From the NCBI GenBank assembly GCA_049241565.1, contig JBMLQL010000030.1:214729-278728 (forward strand): 64,000 bases of DNA, written 5' to 3'. The position numbers and the translations under genes were made by a program. This DNA is from DZBG01 sp049241565 (GTDB lineage: Bacteria; Bdellovibrionota; Bacteriovoracia; Bacteriovoracales; Bacteriovoracaceae). A model generated the notes under the pieces. That model made no database searches. It was not told the origin of the DNA and saw only the letters and a program-made list of their open reading frames with translations. This document shows positions 17,084 to 26,473 of this stretch, in pieces (the stretch's first letter is position 1; the number at the start of each line of letters is the position of its first letter).

Positions 17084-19586
17084 CAGTGCTTGTATCAGTT
17101 GATTCTGAAGCTTGGGCCTCAGTCGTCGACTCTTCACCATCATCTGGATCAATAATCTTTTCAACTGCCACAACTTTTTCATCTGTCTTCACATTAATTA
17201 AACGAACACCTTGAGTGTTACGTCCAAGAAGTGAAATTCCAGATATCTTCGTGCGGATAACCTGGCCTTTATCAGTAATGATCATAAGATCATCTTTATC
17301 AGTCACAGGTTTAATCGCCATAATCTCACCAGTTTTCTCAGTAAGTTTCATCGCAAGGATTCCCTTACCACCGCGAGACTGACTTCTATATTCTTCAGCA
17401 GATGAGCGTTTTCCATATCCACGGGCCGTTACTGTAAGGATCTCAGATTTTTCATCAATAAGTTCCATTCCAATAACATAATCACCATCTTCAATTGTCA
17501 TTCCTTTCACACCTTGAGACACACGTCCAAGGGCGCGGCAATCATCTTCAGGGAAACGGATTGATTTACCAGCAGATGAAGCAAGGAGAACGTCTTTTTT
17601 ACCGTCCGAAATTCTTACGGCAAGAACTTCATCATCATCCTGAACCTTAATGGCCTTCAGACCATTTTGACGAATATTTTTGTACTCCGAAAGTTCAGAT
17701 TTCTTCACAATACCTTGCTTGGTTGCAAAGATAATAAAGTGTTTCTCAAGCTCTTTAGGAAGAGTGATGATTTCTTTTACCTTCTCATCTGCAGGAATAT
17801 TAATAATATTCACCACATTTCTTCCCTTAGACGTACGCTGTCCTTCAGGAATTTGGTAAACTTTAATTGTAAACGCTGTTCCCTTATCAGTGACGATCAT
17901 AAGTGAATCATGAGTGTCAGCTGTAAAGATAGATGTGTAGAAATCTTCATCCATATCAGCACCTTTCACACCTTTCCCCCCACGTTTTTGTGAGCGGTAA
18001 GTATCAAGGGCCATACGCTTCAAGTAACCTTTAGTTGTGATTGTCACAATCACTTCTTCATTCTTGATCAGATCTTCCATCTGAATTTCGTCTGCTTGAG
18101 CGACGATATCAGTTTTTCTTTCATCACCGTATTTTTCAAGAACTTCAGTACACTCATTACGGATAATACCTTTAATTTCATCTTCTGAATTTAAGATACC
18201 TTCTAAGCGAGCAATTTCTTTCATAATAGCTTCATAATCAGCAATAATTTTATCACGCTCAAGACCTGTTAAGCGCTGAAGTCTCATGTCGAGAACACCC
18301 TGAGCTTGGATAGCTGAGAGGGAGAATTTCGACATCAATTGTTCTTTGGCCTGAGTCGGTCCTTCAGAAGCTTTGATAAGTTCTACAATGGCGTCGATGT
18401 TCTCAACGGCAATTTTTAAACCCTCTAAGATATGAGCACGCTCTTTTGCTTTCTTGAGTTCGAAAGTTGTACGACGGATAACAATTTCACGACGGTGTTC
18501 AATAAAACACTGAAGCATTTCCTTAAGATCCATAACTTTCGGTTGACCGTTATAGATTGAAAGGAAAATAATCCCGAATGAAACTTGCATCTGAGTTTGT
18601 TTGTATAAACGGTTAAGAAGGATTGATCCTTGCTCCCCACGTTTCACATCAATCACGACACGAATACCAAGACGGTTAGATTCATCGCGGATATCTGAGA
18701 TACCTTCGATTTCTTTAGCACGTACAAGGTCAGCAATTTTTTCAATGAGCTTAGATTTATTTACCTGATAAGGAATTTCCGTGATGATAATTCTCTCACG
18801 GTCATTTTTTAAAATTTCAATTTCGGCTTTCGCACGAATTTGAATCACACCCTTACCCGTATGGTAGGCCTGCTGAATTCCTGCTGTTCCGTGAATCGCT
18901 CCACCAGTTGGAAAATCAGGTCCTGGAATTAATTTAATGAGTTCATGAACTGACATTGATGGATTATCAATAAGTCCAATAATTCCACCCATAACTTCTG
19001 TTAAATTATGAGGAGGAATATTTGTCGCCATCCCTACCGCAATCCCAGAAGAACCATTGATAAGAAGGTTAGGAACTTTTGTTGGAAGAACCATTGGCTC
19101 TTCTAAAGAGTCATCGTAGTTCGGTTGCCAATCAACAGTTTCTTTATCGATATCTCCAAGAAGATCATCGGCCATTTTTTGCATACGAACTTCTGTGTAT
19201 CGCATAGCCGCAGCGTTATCTCCATCGATTGACCCGAAGTTACCTTGTCCATCAACGATAGTGTATCTCATTGAGAAATCTTGAGCGAGACGAACGAGTG
19301 CACCATAGACTGCAGAGTCACCGTGCGGGTGATACTTACCGATAACATCCCCAACAACACGCGCTGACTTTAAGTAAGGACGTCCGTGGTAGTTATTAAG
19401 CATATGCATGGCATAGAGAATTCTTCTGTGTACAGGTTTAAGTCCGTCACGAACATCAGGAAGGGCACGGCCTACGATGACCGACATGGCATAATCAAGA
19501 TAACAGCTCTTCATCTCATCTTGAATGAGGAGCTGAGTAATATTACCGTGATTGTGATTTTCGTTATTGTTGTTATCTTCGCTCAT
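17073..19586 (-). CDS. gyrA: DNA gyrase subunit A
   Basis: GyrA is the breakage-reunion subunit of the negative supercoiling enzyme. The 837-residue protein has the winged-helix/tower core with RYTIVDGQGNFGSIDGD and the active-site tyrosine region AAAMRYTEVRM (about residue 130), and a C-terminal wrapping domain with the GyrA-box QKRGGKG near residue 530, which separates it from ParC. In the quinolone-resistance region, HGDSAVYG, Ser91 matches E. coli Ser83 but Gly95 replaces Asp87. The last 25 residues are an acidic, Thr/Ser-rich tail. It follows gyrB by 14 bp. Confidence 0.97.
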   Translation of the reverse strand: MSEDNNNNENHNHGNITQLLIQDEMKSCYLDYAMSVIVGRALPDVRDGLKPVHRRILYAMHMLNNYHGRPYLKSARVVGDVIGKYHPHGDSAVYGALVRLAQDFSMRYTIVDGQGNFGSIDGDNAAAMRYTEVRMQKMADDLLGDIDKETVDWQPNYDDSLEEPMVLPTKVPNLLINGSSGIAVGMATNIPPHNLTEVMGGIIGLIDNPSMSVHELIKLIPGPDFPTGGAIHGTAGIQQAYHTGKGVIQIRAKAEIEILKNDRERIIITEIPYQVNKSKLIEKIADLVRAKEIEGISDIRDESNRLGIRVVIDVKRGEQGSILLNRLYKQTQMQVSFGIIFLSIYNGQPKVMDLKEMLQCFIEHRREIVIRRTTFELKKAKERAHILEGLKIAVENIDAIVELIKASEGPTQAKEQLMSKFSLSAIQAQGVLDMRLQRLTGLERDKIIADYEAIMKEIARLEGILNSEDEIKGIIRNECTEVLEKYGDERKTDIVAQADEIQMEDLIKNEEVIVTITTKGYLKRMALDTYRSQKRGGKGVKGADMDEDFYTSIFTADTHDSLMIVTDKGTAFTIKVYQIPEGQRTSKGRNVVNIINIPADEKVKEIITLPKELEKHFIIFATKQGIVKKSELSEYKNIRQNGLKAIKVQDDDEVLAVRISDGKKDVLLASSAGKSIRFPEDDCRALGRVSQGVKGMTIEDGDYVIGMELIDEKSEILTVTARGYGKRSSAEEYRSQSRGGKGILAMKLTEKTGEIMAIKPVTDKDDLMIITDKGQVIRTKISGISLLGRNTQGVRLINVKTDEKVVAVEKIIDPDDGEESTTEAQASESTDTSTDAE

Positions 19587-19600
19587 ATTAAATCCTTAAA

Positions 19601-22045
19601 TTAAATATCTAGGTTACGCACATTCAGAGCATTTGTTTCCACAAATTCTCTGCGCGGTTCCACTTGGTCACCCATAAGAACTGAGAACACTTGATCGGCA
19701 TCAATTGTATCTTCAATTTTTACTTGGAGAAGTGTGCGGTTTTCAGGATTCATCGTCGTTTCCCAAAGTTGCTCTGGGTTCATCTCTCCGAGTCCCTTAT
19801 AACGTTGGATATAGGCCCCTTGTTTTCCTTCAGCTGTCACAGCATCAGAAAATTGCTCAAGACCCAAGAATTCCGCATTCGTTTTTTCACGTTTAAGCGT
19901 AATTTTTGAATTCATATAACGTTTAATTCCGTCATAGTGATTGCGAAGATCCGCGTACTCTGATGAATCAATAAAATTATGACCAATACGGAAATTTTTT
20001 GTTTTAAGAGCTGAAGTAACCTGAATACGAATCTGATAAGCTAAATGTTTAACGTCTTCATCAATATGAAGAGAGTACTTCTTAAGAGAAACAGCTCCAC
20101 TGCTTAGGCGAGTATTTAATTTATCCACGTAAGCTTGAAGTTGTTCTTTGTTTTTAAGAATATCAGTCGTTAGTGTTCCATCCTCAATAATCCCTTTTAA
20201 TAATTGGGCATCATAGTGACGGTCATAAGCCTCAAGAATACCGTTATAAGTTTTAAACTTATTCACGGCCACTCGAATTTGTTCGATAGCAAGAGTTTCA
20301 CCATCAACTTGAACTTCTGAATCTGCAAGAGTACTTGAGATAAGGAAGGCATCAAGTTCAGTCATGTCCTTAAGATATTTCTCGTTTTTACCTTTTTTGT
20401 ATTTATAAAGAGGTGGCTGAGCAATATAGAGGTAACCACGCTCGATAATTTCAGGGAACTGACGGTAAAAAAGTGTCAAAAGCAGGGTACGAATATGGGA
20501 TCCATCCACATCTGCATCCGTCATGATCACGATTTTATGATAACGAAGTTTTGAAATATCAAAGGAGTCTTTACCAATGCTGGTACCGATCGCTTGAACC
20601 AGCATCTTGATTTCATCATTTGTGAGCATTTTATCATAACGAGCTTTTTCCACATTCAGGATTTTACCCTTCATTGGAAGAACAGCCTGATGTTTACGAT
20701 CACGCCCTTGTTTTGCTGATCCACCGGCCGAGTCACCCTCAACCAGGTACACTTCACAGAGCGCAGGATCTTTTTCCTGACAATCTGCCATTTTCCCAGG
20801 AAGACCTGAGAAATCAAGAACTGATTTACGACGAGTTAATTCACGAGCTTTACGAGCGGCTTCACGAGCGGCAGCTGCATCGAGAGATTTTTTAAGAATT
20901 GTTTTCGCAATCGTTGGATTTTCTTCAAGGTGAATCTTTAAACGATCCCCAATAAGTGAATTGACGATACCTTCAACTTCAGAGTTACCAAGTTTTGATT
21001 TTGTCTGACCTTCGAACTGAGGATTTGTGAGTTTAACAGAGATAATCGCTGTTAAACCTTCACGCATATCATCACCAGTAAGATTGATTTTTACGTTTTT
21101 AAGAACGTTATTATCTTTAGCGTAGTTATTTAAAACACGTGTTAGGGCCGTTTTAAATCCAGAAACATGAACTCCACCTTCTGGTGTGTTAATGTTATTG
21201 GCATAACTTGTCAGTGTTTCTGTATATCCATCCGTCCATTGCATCGCGATTTCTACTTCGTAGTTATCACGAGTCTGAAAAACATAGATTGGTTCTTTAT
21301 GAATCGGAGTTTTAGCACGATTTAAATAAGTTACGAATTCGGCCAATCCACCTTCATAGTGAAAAGTTTCTGCCTTATCAGTGCGCTCATCTTTAATTGA
21401 AATTTTCAGACCTTTATTAAGGAAGGCCATCTCGCGGAAACGGTTGGCAAGAGTATCGTAGTTATACTCATGAACTTCGAAAATCTCATTATCAGATTTA
21501 AAAGTTACCATTGTCCCAGTGTCTTTTAATTCACACTCACCAACAACTTTTAACGGCTCTTTTGATTTACCTTTGATGAATTCAAGTTGATGAACTTTAC
21601 CATGCTTTTTAATTTCGATTTTTACCCATTTTGAGAGGGCATTTACCACTGAAGCACCTACACCATGAAGACCACCAGAAACTTTATAAGCTCCGCCATC
21701 TTCATTGAATTTTCCACCAGCGTGAAGTTTTGTATAAACAATTTCAGCTGCTGAAACACCTTCACCTGGAACAAAGTCCACGGGAATTCCGCGTCCGTTA
21801 TCCACAACTGTGAGTGAATTATCTAAGTGAATGACCACGTTGATATCAGTACAGTATCCAGCTAGTGCTTCATCCACAGCATTGTCTACGATCTCGTAAA
21901 CGCAGTGGTGAAATCCTCTGAATCCAGTGTCACCGATGTACATTCCTGGACGTTTTCTTACGGCCTCTAGACCTTCAAGAATTTTAATTTTGTCAGCGTT
22001 GTATTCGCTACCGACTTTGGCAATTGAATCAGTTTGTTGATCCAT
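19601..22045 (-). CDS. gyrB: DNA gyrase subunit B
   Basis: GyrB is the ATPase subunit of gyrase. The 814-residue protein shows the GHKL fold (NAVDEALAGYC, VVDNGRGIPVD, GGLHGVGASVVNALS), the transducer domain, and the Toprim domain with EGDSAGGSAKQGRDR and TDADVDGSHIRTLLLT. The C-terminus has the RYKGLGEMNPEQLWETTM motif. It sits between recF (9 bp) and gyrA (14 bp) in the classic dnaA-dnaN-recF-gyrB-gyrA order. A perfect DnaA-box sequence at 21798-21806 lies in its coding sequence and is probably incidental. Confidence 0.97.
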   Translation of the reverse strand: MDQQTDSIAKVGSEYNADKIKILEGLEAVRKRPGMYIGDTGFRGFHHCVYEIVDNAVDEALAGYCTDINVVIHLDNSLTVVDNGRGIPVDFVPGEGVSAAEIVYTKLHAGGKFNEDGGAYKVSGGLHGVGASVVNALSKWVKIEIKKHGKVHQLEFIKGKSKEPLKVVGECELKDTGTMVTFKSDNEIFEVHEYNYDTLANRFREMAFLNKGLKISIKDERTDKAETFHYEGGLAEFVTYLNRAKTPIHKEPIYVFQTRDNYEVEIAMQWTDGYTETLTSYANNINTPEGGVHVSGFKTALTRVLNNYAKDNNVLKNVKINLTGDDMREGLTAIISVKLTNPQFEGQTKSKLGNSEVEGIVNSLIGDRLKIHLEENPTIAKTILKKSLDAAAAREAARKARELTRRKSVLDFSGLPGKMADCQEKDPALCEVYLVEGDSAGGSAKQGRDRKHQAVLPMKGKILNVEKARYDKMLTNDEIKMLVQAIGTSIGKDSFDISKLRYHKIVIMTDADVDGSHIRTLLLTLFYRQFPEIIERGYLYIAQPPLYKYKKGKNEKYLKDMTELDAFLISSTLADSEVQVDGETLAIEQIRVAVNKFKTYNGILEAYDRHYDAQLLKGIIEDGTLTTDILKNKEQLQAYVDKLNTRLSSGAVSLKKYSLHIDEDVKHLAYQIRIQVTSALKTKNFRIGHNFIDSSEYADLRNHYDGIKRYMNSKITLKREKTNAEFLGLEQFSDAVTAEGKQGAYIQRYKGLGEMNPEQLWETTMNPENRTLLQVKIEDTIDADQVFSVLMGDQVEPRREFVETNALNVRNLDI

Positions 22046-22054
22046 TCCGATCTC

Positions 22055-23164
22055 CTATCCCTGGTTTGAGCTTAGTGTTCCTTGGTCGAGAAAAAAAGTT
22101 CGTGAAAACTTTAAATTCTCAAGCTCTTTTTTGAAGTTTTCATTCGCGGTTGTAATCAAAACTTGGAACGATTTTTGTTCCAGATATTGCACCAAATTTT
22201 TCCATCTCTGGCCATCTAATTCGCCAGAAACATCATCAATTAAAACAATGGGATAAGAGTTAAATTTAGACTCAAAAAGTTCGATAAATCCAAAGATCAA
22301 ACTAAGAAAACTCATCTTCTGTTGACCCAGAGAGCAAAACTCAAAAGAATTCAGTCCATCAAAGCTAAAAATATAGTCATCTCGATGAACACCCACCTGA
22401 GTGACCTGTGCTTCCACATCAATACGTTCTTGTGAGCGATAAAAATCATAAATTTTTGCTGCATTCCAGTGCAAAAACATCGAATCTAGCTCTAATTTGA
22501 GTAAATGCTCTTCAGCAAAGATGGATTTGAAGGTAGGGGAGACGAATTGATTCAAATTTTGGAGAAAATCATGACGTTTTCTAGTGATAATCTCGGAATA
22601 CTCCGAAACTTGCAGATCTATAGCCTTTAACTGGGCAGGGTAATCCTTGATATACCTTGTGGCACTTAAAATCGAATTTCTGAACTTTATGGCCTTCTGG
22701 AAGCGGTTTAAAACTTGTTTGTACTCAGCATCTAGCTGCCCTAAATGGGAATCCATCCACTGGCGACGAAAAGTTCCACTGGTATGAAACGAGTAAGAAT
22801 CGAAAGGATTCACAAAAACCGAGGCGGAAGGAGTCTTTGATTTTTCAGGTTTTGAGTTCCAAAAACGCTCCTCCAGCTTATCTGACCACCGGACAGTATA
22901 GGCGATAGGATCACCTTCGAAATCAAAAACTGATTGTAGAATAATCTCGGGTTTTCCACCTTCAATATTCATCATTTGTGGAAAACTGGTATTTTTACGA
23001 AAAGATTTTTTATTCGTGAGAAAGTAGATGGCCTCTAGGAGATTAGTTTTCCCATTCCCGTTTTGGCCAAATATGCAATTAATCCCTGAGATAAATTCAA
23101 AGACATCATTGTGAAGGTTCCTAAAATTTTGAACCTGTAATTTTTGGACTTTTCCACAATTCAT
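22055..23164 (-). CDS. recF: DNA replication and repair protein RecF
   Basis: This 369-residue SMC-like ATPase has Walker A FGQNGNGKTNLLEAIYF near residue 33, an ABC signature-like CSLGQQKMSFLSL near 285, and Walker B IVLIDDVSGELD near 315, the RecF D-loop. It acts at gapped DNA to load RecA with RecO and RecR. Its position between dnaN (14 bp) and gyrB (9 bp) is conserved in many bacteria. Confidence 0.95.
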   Translation of the reverse strand: MNCGKVQKLQVQNFRNLHNDVFEFISGINCIFGQNGNGKTNLLEAIYFLTNKKSFRKNTSFPQMMNIEGGKPEIILQSVFDFEGDPIAYTVRWSDKLEERFWNSKPEKSKTPSASVFVNPFDSYSFHTSGTFRRQWMDSHLGQLDAEYKQVLNRFQKAIKFRNSILSATRYIKDYPAQLKAIDLQVSEYSEIITRKRHDFLQNLNQFVSPTFKSIFAEEHLLKLELDSMFLHWNAAKIYDFYRSQERIDVEAQVTQVGVHRDDYIFSFDGLNSFEFCSLGQQKMSFLSLIFGFIELFESKFNSYPIVLIDDVSGELDGQRWKNLVQYLEQKSFQVLITTANENFKKELENLKFSRTFFLDQGTLSSNQG

Positions 23165-23178
23165 TTAATTCTTGGGAA

Positions 23179-24294
23179 CTAGAGTTTAAGCGGCATAATG
23201 ATTCCAAGAAAATCTGGAAGATCATCAGCTTTAATCACCACTGGGCTTAGCTCATTGTTAAATTCAAATGTCACATCAGTTTCATTGAGAACAGAAAGAG
23301 TCTCAATAAGGTACTTTGCATTGAATCCAATCTCTGTTGCTTTACCTTGATAATCAATAGGAAGAGTTTCATTGGCCTGTCCAAGAGCAGGGTGATTTGT
23401 TGAAATCACTAGCTCATTAGGAAGAATATTTAACTTAATCCCATTTGTTTTTTCATTTGAAAGAATCTTAATACGTTTCACAGCATTCATAATGGCATTA
23501 CGATCGATATGAAATTTATTTGTCGTCTTATTAGGAATAACAGTTTGATACTTAGGATATTCACGAGCAATGAGACGAATAGAAAGATAGTATTCGTTTT
23601 TTGCATTCACAAACATGAATGAATCATCAAGAGAAATAGAGACATCATCATCTGGATATGAATCAGCGATTTTTTTAAGTTCGCCAATACCTTTACGAGG
23701 AATGATGACACCATCATTTAAAAACTTATTTTCACCAATAAATTCAGCTGTATCTAATAAAGCTAGACGGTGACCATCAATTGCTACTGCTCTTAATTTA
23801 GAATCAGTTAACTGCCAATAAATACCATTAAGGTACAATCTAGTCTCATCTGTAGAAATAGCATGAGAAGTTTTGTTAATGATATGAGCGATTTGTTTTG
23901 TTTTTAATTTAAATTCAGAACTTTGATTTTGAAATGTTAATTGAGGAAACTCATCTGAACTTGTGATTAAAAGTGAATAACTAATATTTTTACAATTTAA
24001 ATTTAAAAGATTTCCACCATTATCAACTCCTAATGTGAGTTGTTCATTTGGGAGTTCTCTTAAAATATCTGAAAAGTTTTTTGAACTAATACAAAAGCTT
24101 CCTTCAGCATCAATTTTTGCTGGAAGAATAATTTTTGCTGATACTTCTAAGTCAGTAGCAATTAATTGAAGTTGATTCTTTTCTGCTTTTAATAAACAGT
24201 TTGTAAGAATAGGACGTGAATTCTTTTTATCCACTACAGTCAAAATTTTATTAACTGCTTCTCTTAACGTTGAGGCAGGAATGCTTAATTTCAT
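23179..24294 (-). CDS. dnaN: DNA polymerase III beta sliding clamp
   Basis: The 371-residue protein has the three-domain clamp layout, opening MKLSIPASTLREAVNKI and ending in the hydrophobic IIMPLKL strand equivalent to the MPMRL terminus. Mid-protein motifs RLYLNGIYWQ and VAIDGHRLALL are conserved. It is the first gene on the dnaA-distal side of oriC, so its promoter must lie in 24295-24753. It heads the leftward replication/Fo operon. Confidence 0.96.
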   Translation of the reverse strand: MKLSIPASTLREAVNKILTVVDKKNSRPILTNCLLKAEKNQLQLIATDLEVSAKIILPAKIDAEGSFCISSKNFSDILRELPNEQLTLGVDNGGNLLNLNCKNISYSLLITSSDEFPQLTFQNQSSEFKLKTKQIAHIINKTSHAISTDETRLYLNGIYWQLTDSKLRAVAIDGHRLALLDTAEFIGENKFLNDGVIIPRKGIGELKKIADSYPDDDVSISLDDSFMFVNAKNEYYLSIRLIAREYPKYQTVIPNKTTNKFHIDRNAIMNAVKRIKILSNEKTNGIKLNILPNELVISTNHPALGQANETLPIDYQGKATEIGFNAKYLIETLSVLNETDVTFEFNNELSPVVIKADDLPDFLGIIMPLKL

Positions 24295-24370
24295 ACTCTA
24301 TCCTTCTAAGACCAATTCAATTTAAGTTTAGATGTTTTAGCGTGGGGTATTCGGTTAATCAAGCTTCGAT

Positions 24371-24384
24371 GCCCCTATAGGACC
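24371..24384. repeat. CCTATAGGACC palindrome-family site 1 (oriC)
   Basis: GCCCCTATAGGACC matches the full 14-bp palindrome GGTCCTATAGGACC except at positions 2 and 3. CCCCTATA is repeated 16 bp later (24388-24395). It lies in oriC beside the A+T-rich tract. Confidence 0.5.
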
Positions 24385-24391
24385 GTTCCCC

Positions 24392-24426
24392 TATAAATAT
24401 ATATATTTTCTTATATATTATAATAG
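24392..24426. other. A+T-rich DNA unwinding element candidate
   Basis: A run of 35 bases contains only one C and one G at its ends (tataaatata core, then ttatatatta), next to a perfect DnaA box at 24436-24444. This is the expected place and composition for the duplex-opening region of a bipartite or dnaA-dnaN-type origin. Location is inferred, not measured. Confidence 0.65.
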
Positions 24427-24753
24427 CGTGTGGATTGTGGATAATACAGACAATTATTAATAAATTTAATGAGTTAGACGGATATTAGTCCACACTAACT
24501 TTGACTTATACACACATTATTTTTTTATAGATTCGTATATCATCGCAGTTTATACACGGCCCCACATTTCCAAAAACAGTTATCCCCAAAGTAATCAGGC
24601 CGAAAGGATTCGGTTTGGCCCGATTCTGAGCAGTATTTGGCCTTGAGTACTCATTTTATCCACATTTCCACACACATTTGGTGTGGATAAGAGTGTGGAT
24701 AGACTTATCCCCATGTGGAAAGTGTGAAGATGTGGACTTCTCTCCATTTAATG

Positions 24754-24782
24754 ACAAAAAAAAGGATGGGTCTCACCATCCT
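24754..24782 (-). terminator. Intrinsic terminator of dnaA at the edge of oriC
   Basis: Arms 24763-24769 (AGGATGG) and 24776-24782 (CCATCCT) form a 7-bp stem with a six-base loop; on the minus strand eight T residues follow. It lies 29 bp past the dnaA stop, so dnaA transcription should stop before the origin and dnaN probably has its own promoter. Confidence 0.85.
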
Positions 24783-24811
24783 GATTAGTAATAAGCTATT
24801 TTTTGTTTAAC

Positions 24812-26464
24812 CTAGAGCTGTTTTTCTATATCAAGAATTTGTTGCGCAAGAATTGAATCTGCTTTCATGCGGTCTTTGATAGTTTGGATCGCATGAATCA
24901 CCGTTGTATGGTCTCTTTTAGAAAAGAAGTTTCCATTCTCTTTAAGAGTCGGTTTGAGAAGTTTATCAATTAAATACATCGATACATGACGGGCCTGAAC
25001 GACTTCTTTTGTCTTCGTTTTACTGCGAAGATCTCCCATGGGGATTTTATAGTATTGGGCCACAGATTTTGCGATGGTTTCAATTGTAATAGATTTTTGA
25101 TTCTCTAATTCATCATTAAGCTTGAGAAGATTGCGGGCCATCTCAAGATCAATATCCACTTTCATCATTTGTGAATAACCACCAAGTTGGATGAGACATC
25201 CTTCAAGGTCACGAATATTAGTCTTCACACATTTCGCAATAAGATTAAAAACATCATCTCCCAGCATAATATCACGCTCGACAGCTTTCTTTCTCAAAAT
25301 AGCAATACGAGTTTCTAAATCTGGCTGTTGAATTTCAACAGAAAGAGCATTTGAAAGGCGAGTTTTAATCCTCTCTTCAATTCCTACAATTTCTTTAGGC
25401 ATTTTATCAGAGGTAAAAATAAGCTGTTTGCCTTTTTCAGTGAGTTCATTGAACACATGAAAAAATTCATTCTGAGTTCCTGATCTGTCTTTTAATTCAT
25501 GAATATCATCAATGATAAGAACATCAAGATTATCAGTATAACGCTTTCTAAATTCAAAAATCTTATTGGCCTGCATAGACTCAATCATCTCTTTCATAAA
25601 ACGATTGGCCGAAATAATCAGAATGCGAAGCTGAGGACGTGTTTGCTGAATATAATTGGCAATGGCATGGATGAGGTGAGTTTTCCCTAGACCAGAATTT
25701 CCATATAAATAAAGAGCAGGATATTGGCGTCCAGGCTCTTTCCCAACGGCAAGAGCGAAGGAGTAGGCCATATTATTAGAGGGACCTACAATGAAGTTTT
25801 CAAATAATTTTCTATTATCAATATGAGTGGTCGCTGAATTATGAGATTGCATGTGCTCAACTACTTGAGACTCCACCATTTTGATCTGATCTTCTTTCGT
25901 TGGATTCAGATCACTGATAAAAAATGTACTTTCTTTAACAGAATCCACTTTACGAGGAGAGATGACCTCATCTTGAAAACTCATCATCTTCATTGGATTG
26001 ATATTATTGAGAAGATTTTCTTTATTTGAACTCAAACTAGATTTAGAGCCAAAAACTTGAATATCAACTTTATAAGTTTTCCCAAGAATTTGGTTTAATC
26101 CCTCAGCAATAATCTCAAGATAATGAGTTTCCACCATTTTTTTGATAAACGAAGTTGTAACCATGACCTCAACCGTGTCATGCCCGACATGTCCTACAGT
26201 GAAGGTATTAGCAAAGAAGGCCTGGAATTTATTAGGATTCACCATCCCTTTCAGATTGTCTAAAAGGGCTTCCGTCATGGCCTTTAACTCATCCACAGTG
26301 AATTCTTGCTCGATTTTTGCCCCCATAGGACCAGAAGGCGAAACTTCCGCTTTTTTACTTGTTTTTTCAACACCTTGGAATAGATTCGGAGACATAGGTG
26401 CAGCCGGACTATCCTGGAAGGAGTCGATTTTCAAAAAATGATTAAAAGGAAACTTTTGATCCAT
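24812..26464 (-). CDS. dnaA: Chromosomal replication initiator DnaA
   Basis: The AAA+ domain has Walker A LYGNSGLGKTHLIHAI and Walker B LDVLIIDDIHEL; domain IV ends with RSKTKTKEVVQARHVSMYL and the box-reading SKRDHTTVIHAI. The 550-residue length is about 80-100 above most DnaAs, mostly due to an extra Ser/Pro-rich N-terminus before domain I, which begins near residue 55, and a linker around 150-195. The ATG at 26464 has no strong Shine-Dalgarno. Internal ATGs at about codons 24 and 46 are alternatives. A near-perfect DnaA box, GTATCCACA at 26465-26473, touches the start codon, suggesting autorepression. Confidence 0.95.
   Translation of the reverse strand: MDQKFPFNHFLKIDSFQDSPAAPMSPNLFQGVEKTSKKAEVSPSGPMGAKIEQEFTVDELKAMTEALLDNLKGMVNPNKFQAFFANTFTVGHVGHDTVEVMVTTSFIKKMVETHYLEIIAEGLNQILGKTYKVDIQVFGSKSSLSSNKENLLNNINPMKMMSFQDEVISPRKVDSVKESTFFISDLNPTKEDQIKMVESQVVEHMQSHNSATTHIDNRKLFENFIVGPSNNMAYSFALAVGKEPGRQYPALYLYGNSGLGKTHLIHAIANYIQQTRPQLRILIISANRFMKEMIESMQANKIFEFRKRYTDNLDVLIIDDIHELKDRSGTQNEFFHVFNELTEKGKQLIFTSDKMPKEIVGIEERIKTRLSNALSVEIQQPDLETRIAILRKKAVERDIMLGDDVFNLIAKCVKTNIRDLEGCLIQLGGYSQMMKVDIDLEMARNLLKLNDELENQKSITIETIAKSVAQYYKIPMGDLRSKTKTKEVVQARHVSMYLIDKLLKPTLKENGNFFSKRDHTTVIHAIQTIKDRMKADSILAQQILDIEKQL
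26319..26332. repeat. CCTATAGGACC palindrome-family site 2 (in dnaA)
   Basis: GCCCCCATAGGACC lies in the 5' coding part of dnaA (codes Gly-Pro-Met-Gly on the minus strand). It differs from site 1 by one base. Of the six members it is the weakest. Confidence 0.4.
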
Positions 26465-26473
26465 GTATCCACA
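26465..26473. promoter_or_regulatory. DnaA box at the dnaA start codon
   Basis: GTATCCACA differs from TTATCCACA in the first base only and lies immediately upstream of the dnaA ATG on the minus strand. DnaA bound here would block dnaA transcription or translation initiation, as in known autoregulated dnaA promoters. This is inference from position. Confidence 0.5.

Larger units (their letters stand above)
24295..24811. other. oriC: Predicted chromosomal replication origin, oriC
   Basis: This 517-bp non-coding gap lies between dnaN and dnaA. Perfect TTATCCACA boxes (either strand) are at 24436-24444, 24656-24664 and 24682-24690. TTATACACA is at 24506-24514, and one-mismatch boxes are at 24550-24558 (TTATACACG), 24580-24588 and 24705-24713 (both TTATCCCCA) and 24694-24702. 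An A/T-only tract at 24392-24426 (broken only by C at 24410), 10 bp from the first box, is the likely unwinding element. The gap also holds a CCTATAGGACC palindrome-like site (24371), TGAGTACTCA (24644) and a small CCGAA/TTCGG hairpin (24600-24613). The dnaN promoter must be here too. Confidence 0.9.

Noticed and set aside
17084..17182. Extended start of the TPR gene within gyrA
   Set aside because: The extra 33 codons are the gyrA tail in another frame; ATG 17083 gives a proper leader.
17073..19586. Assignment as topoisomerase IV ParC
   Set aside because: GyrA-box QKRGGKG and position next to gyrB argue for GyrA.
24600..24613. CCGAA/TTCGG hairpin in oriC as a terminator
   Set aside because: Stem of only 5 bp and no T run on either strand.
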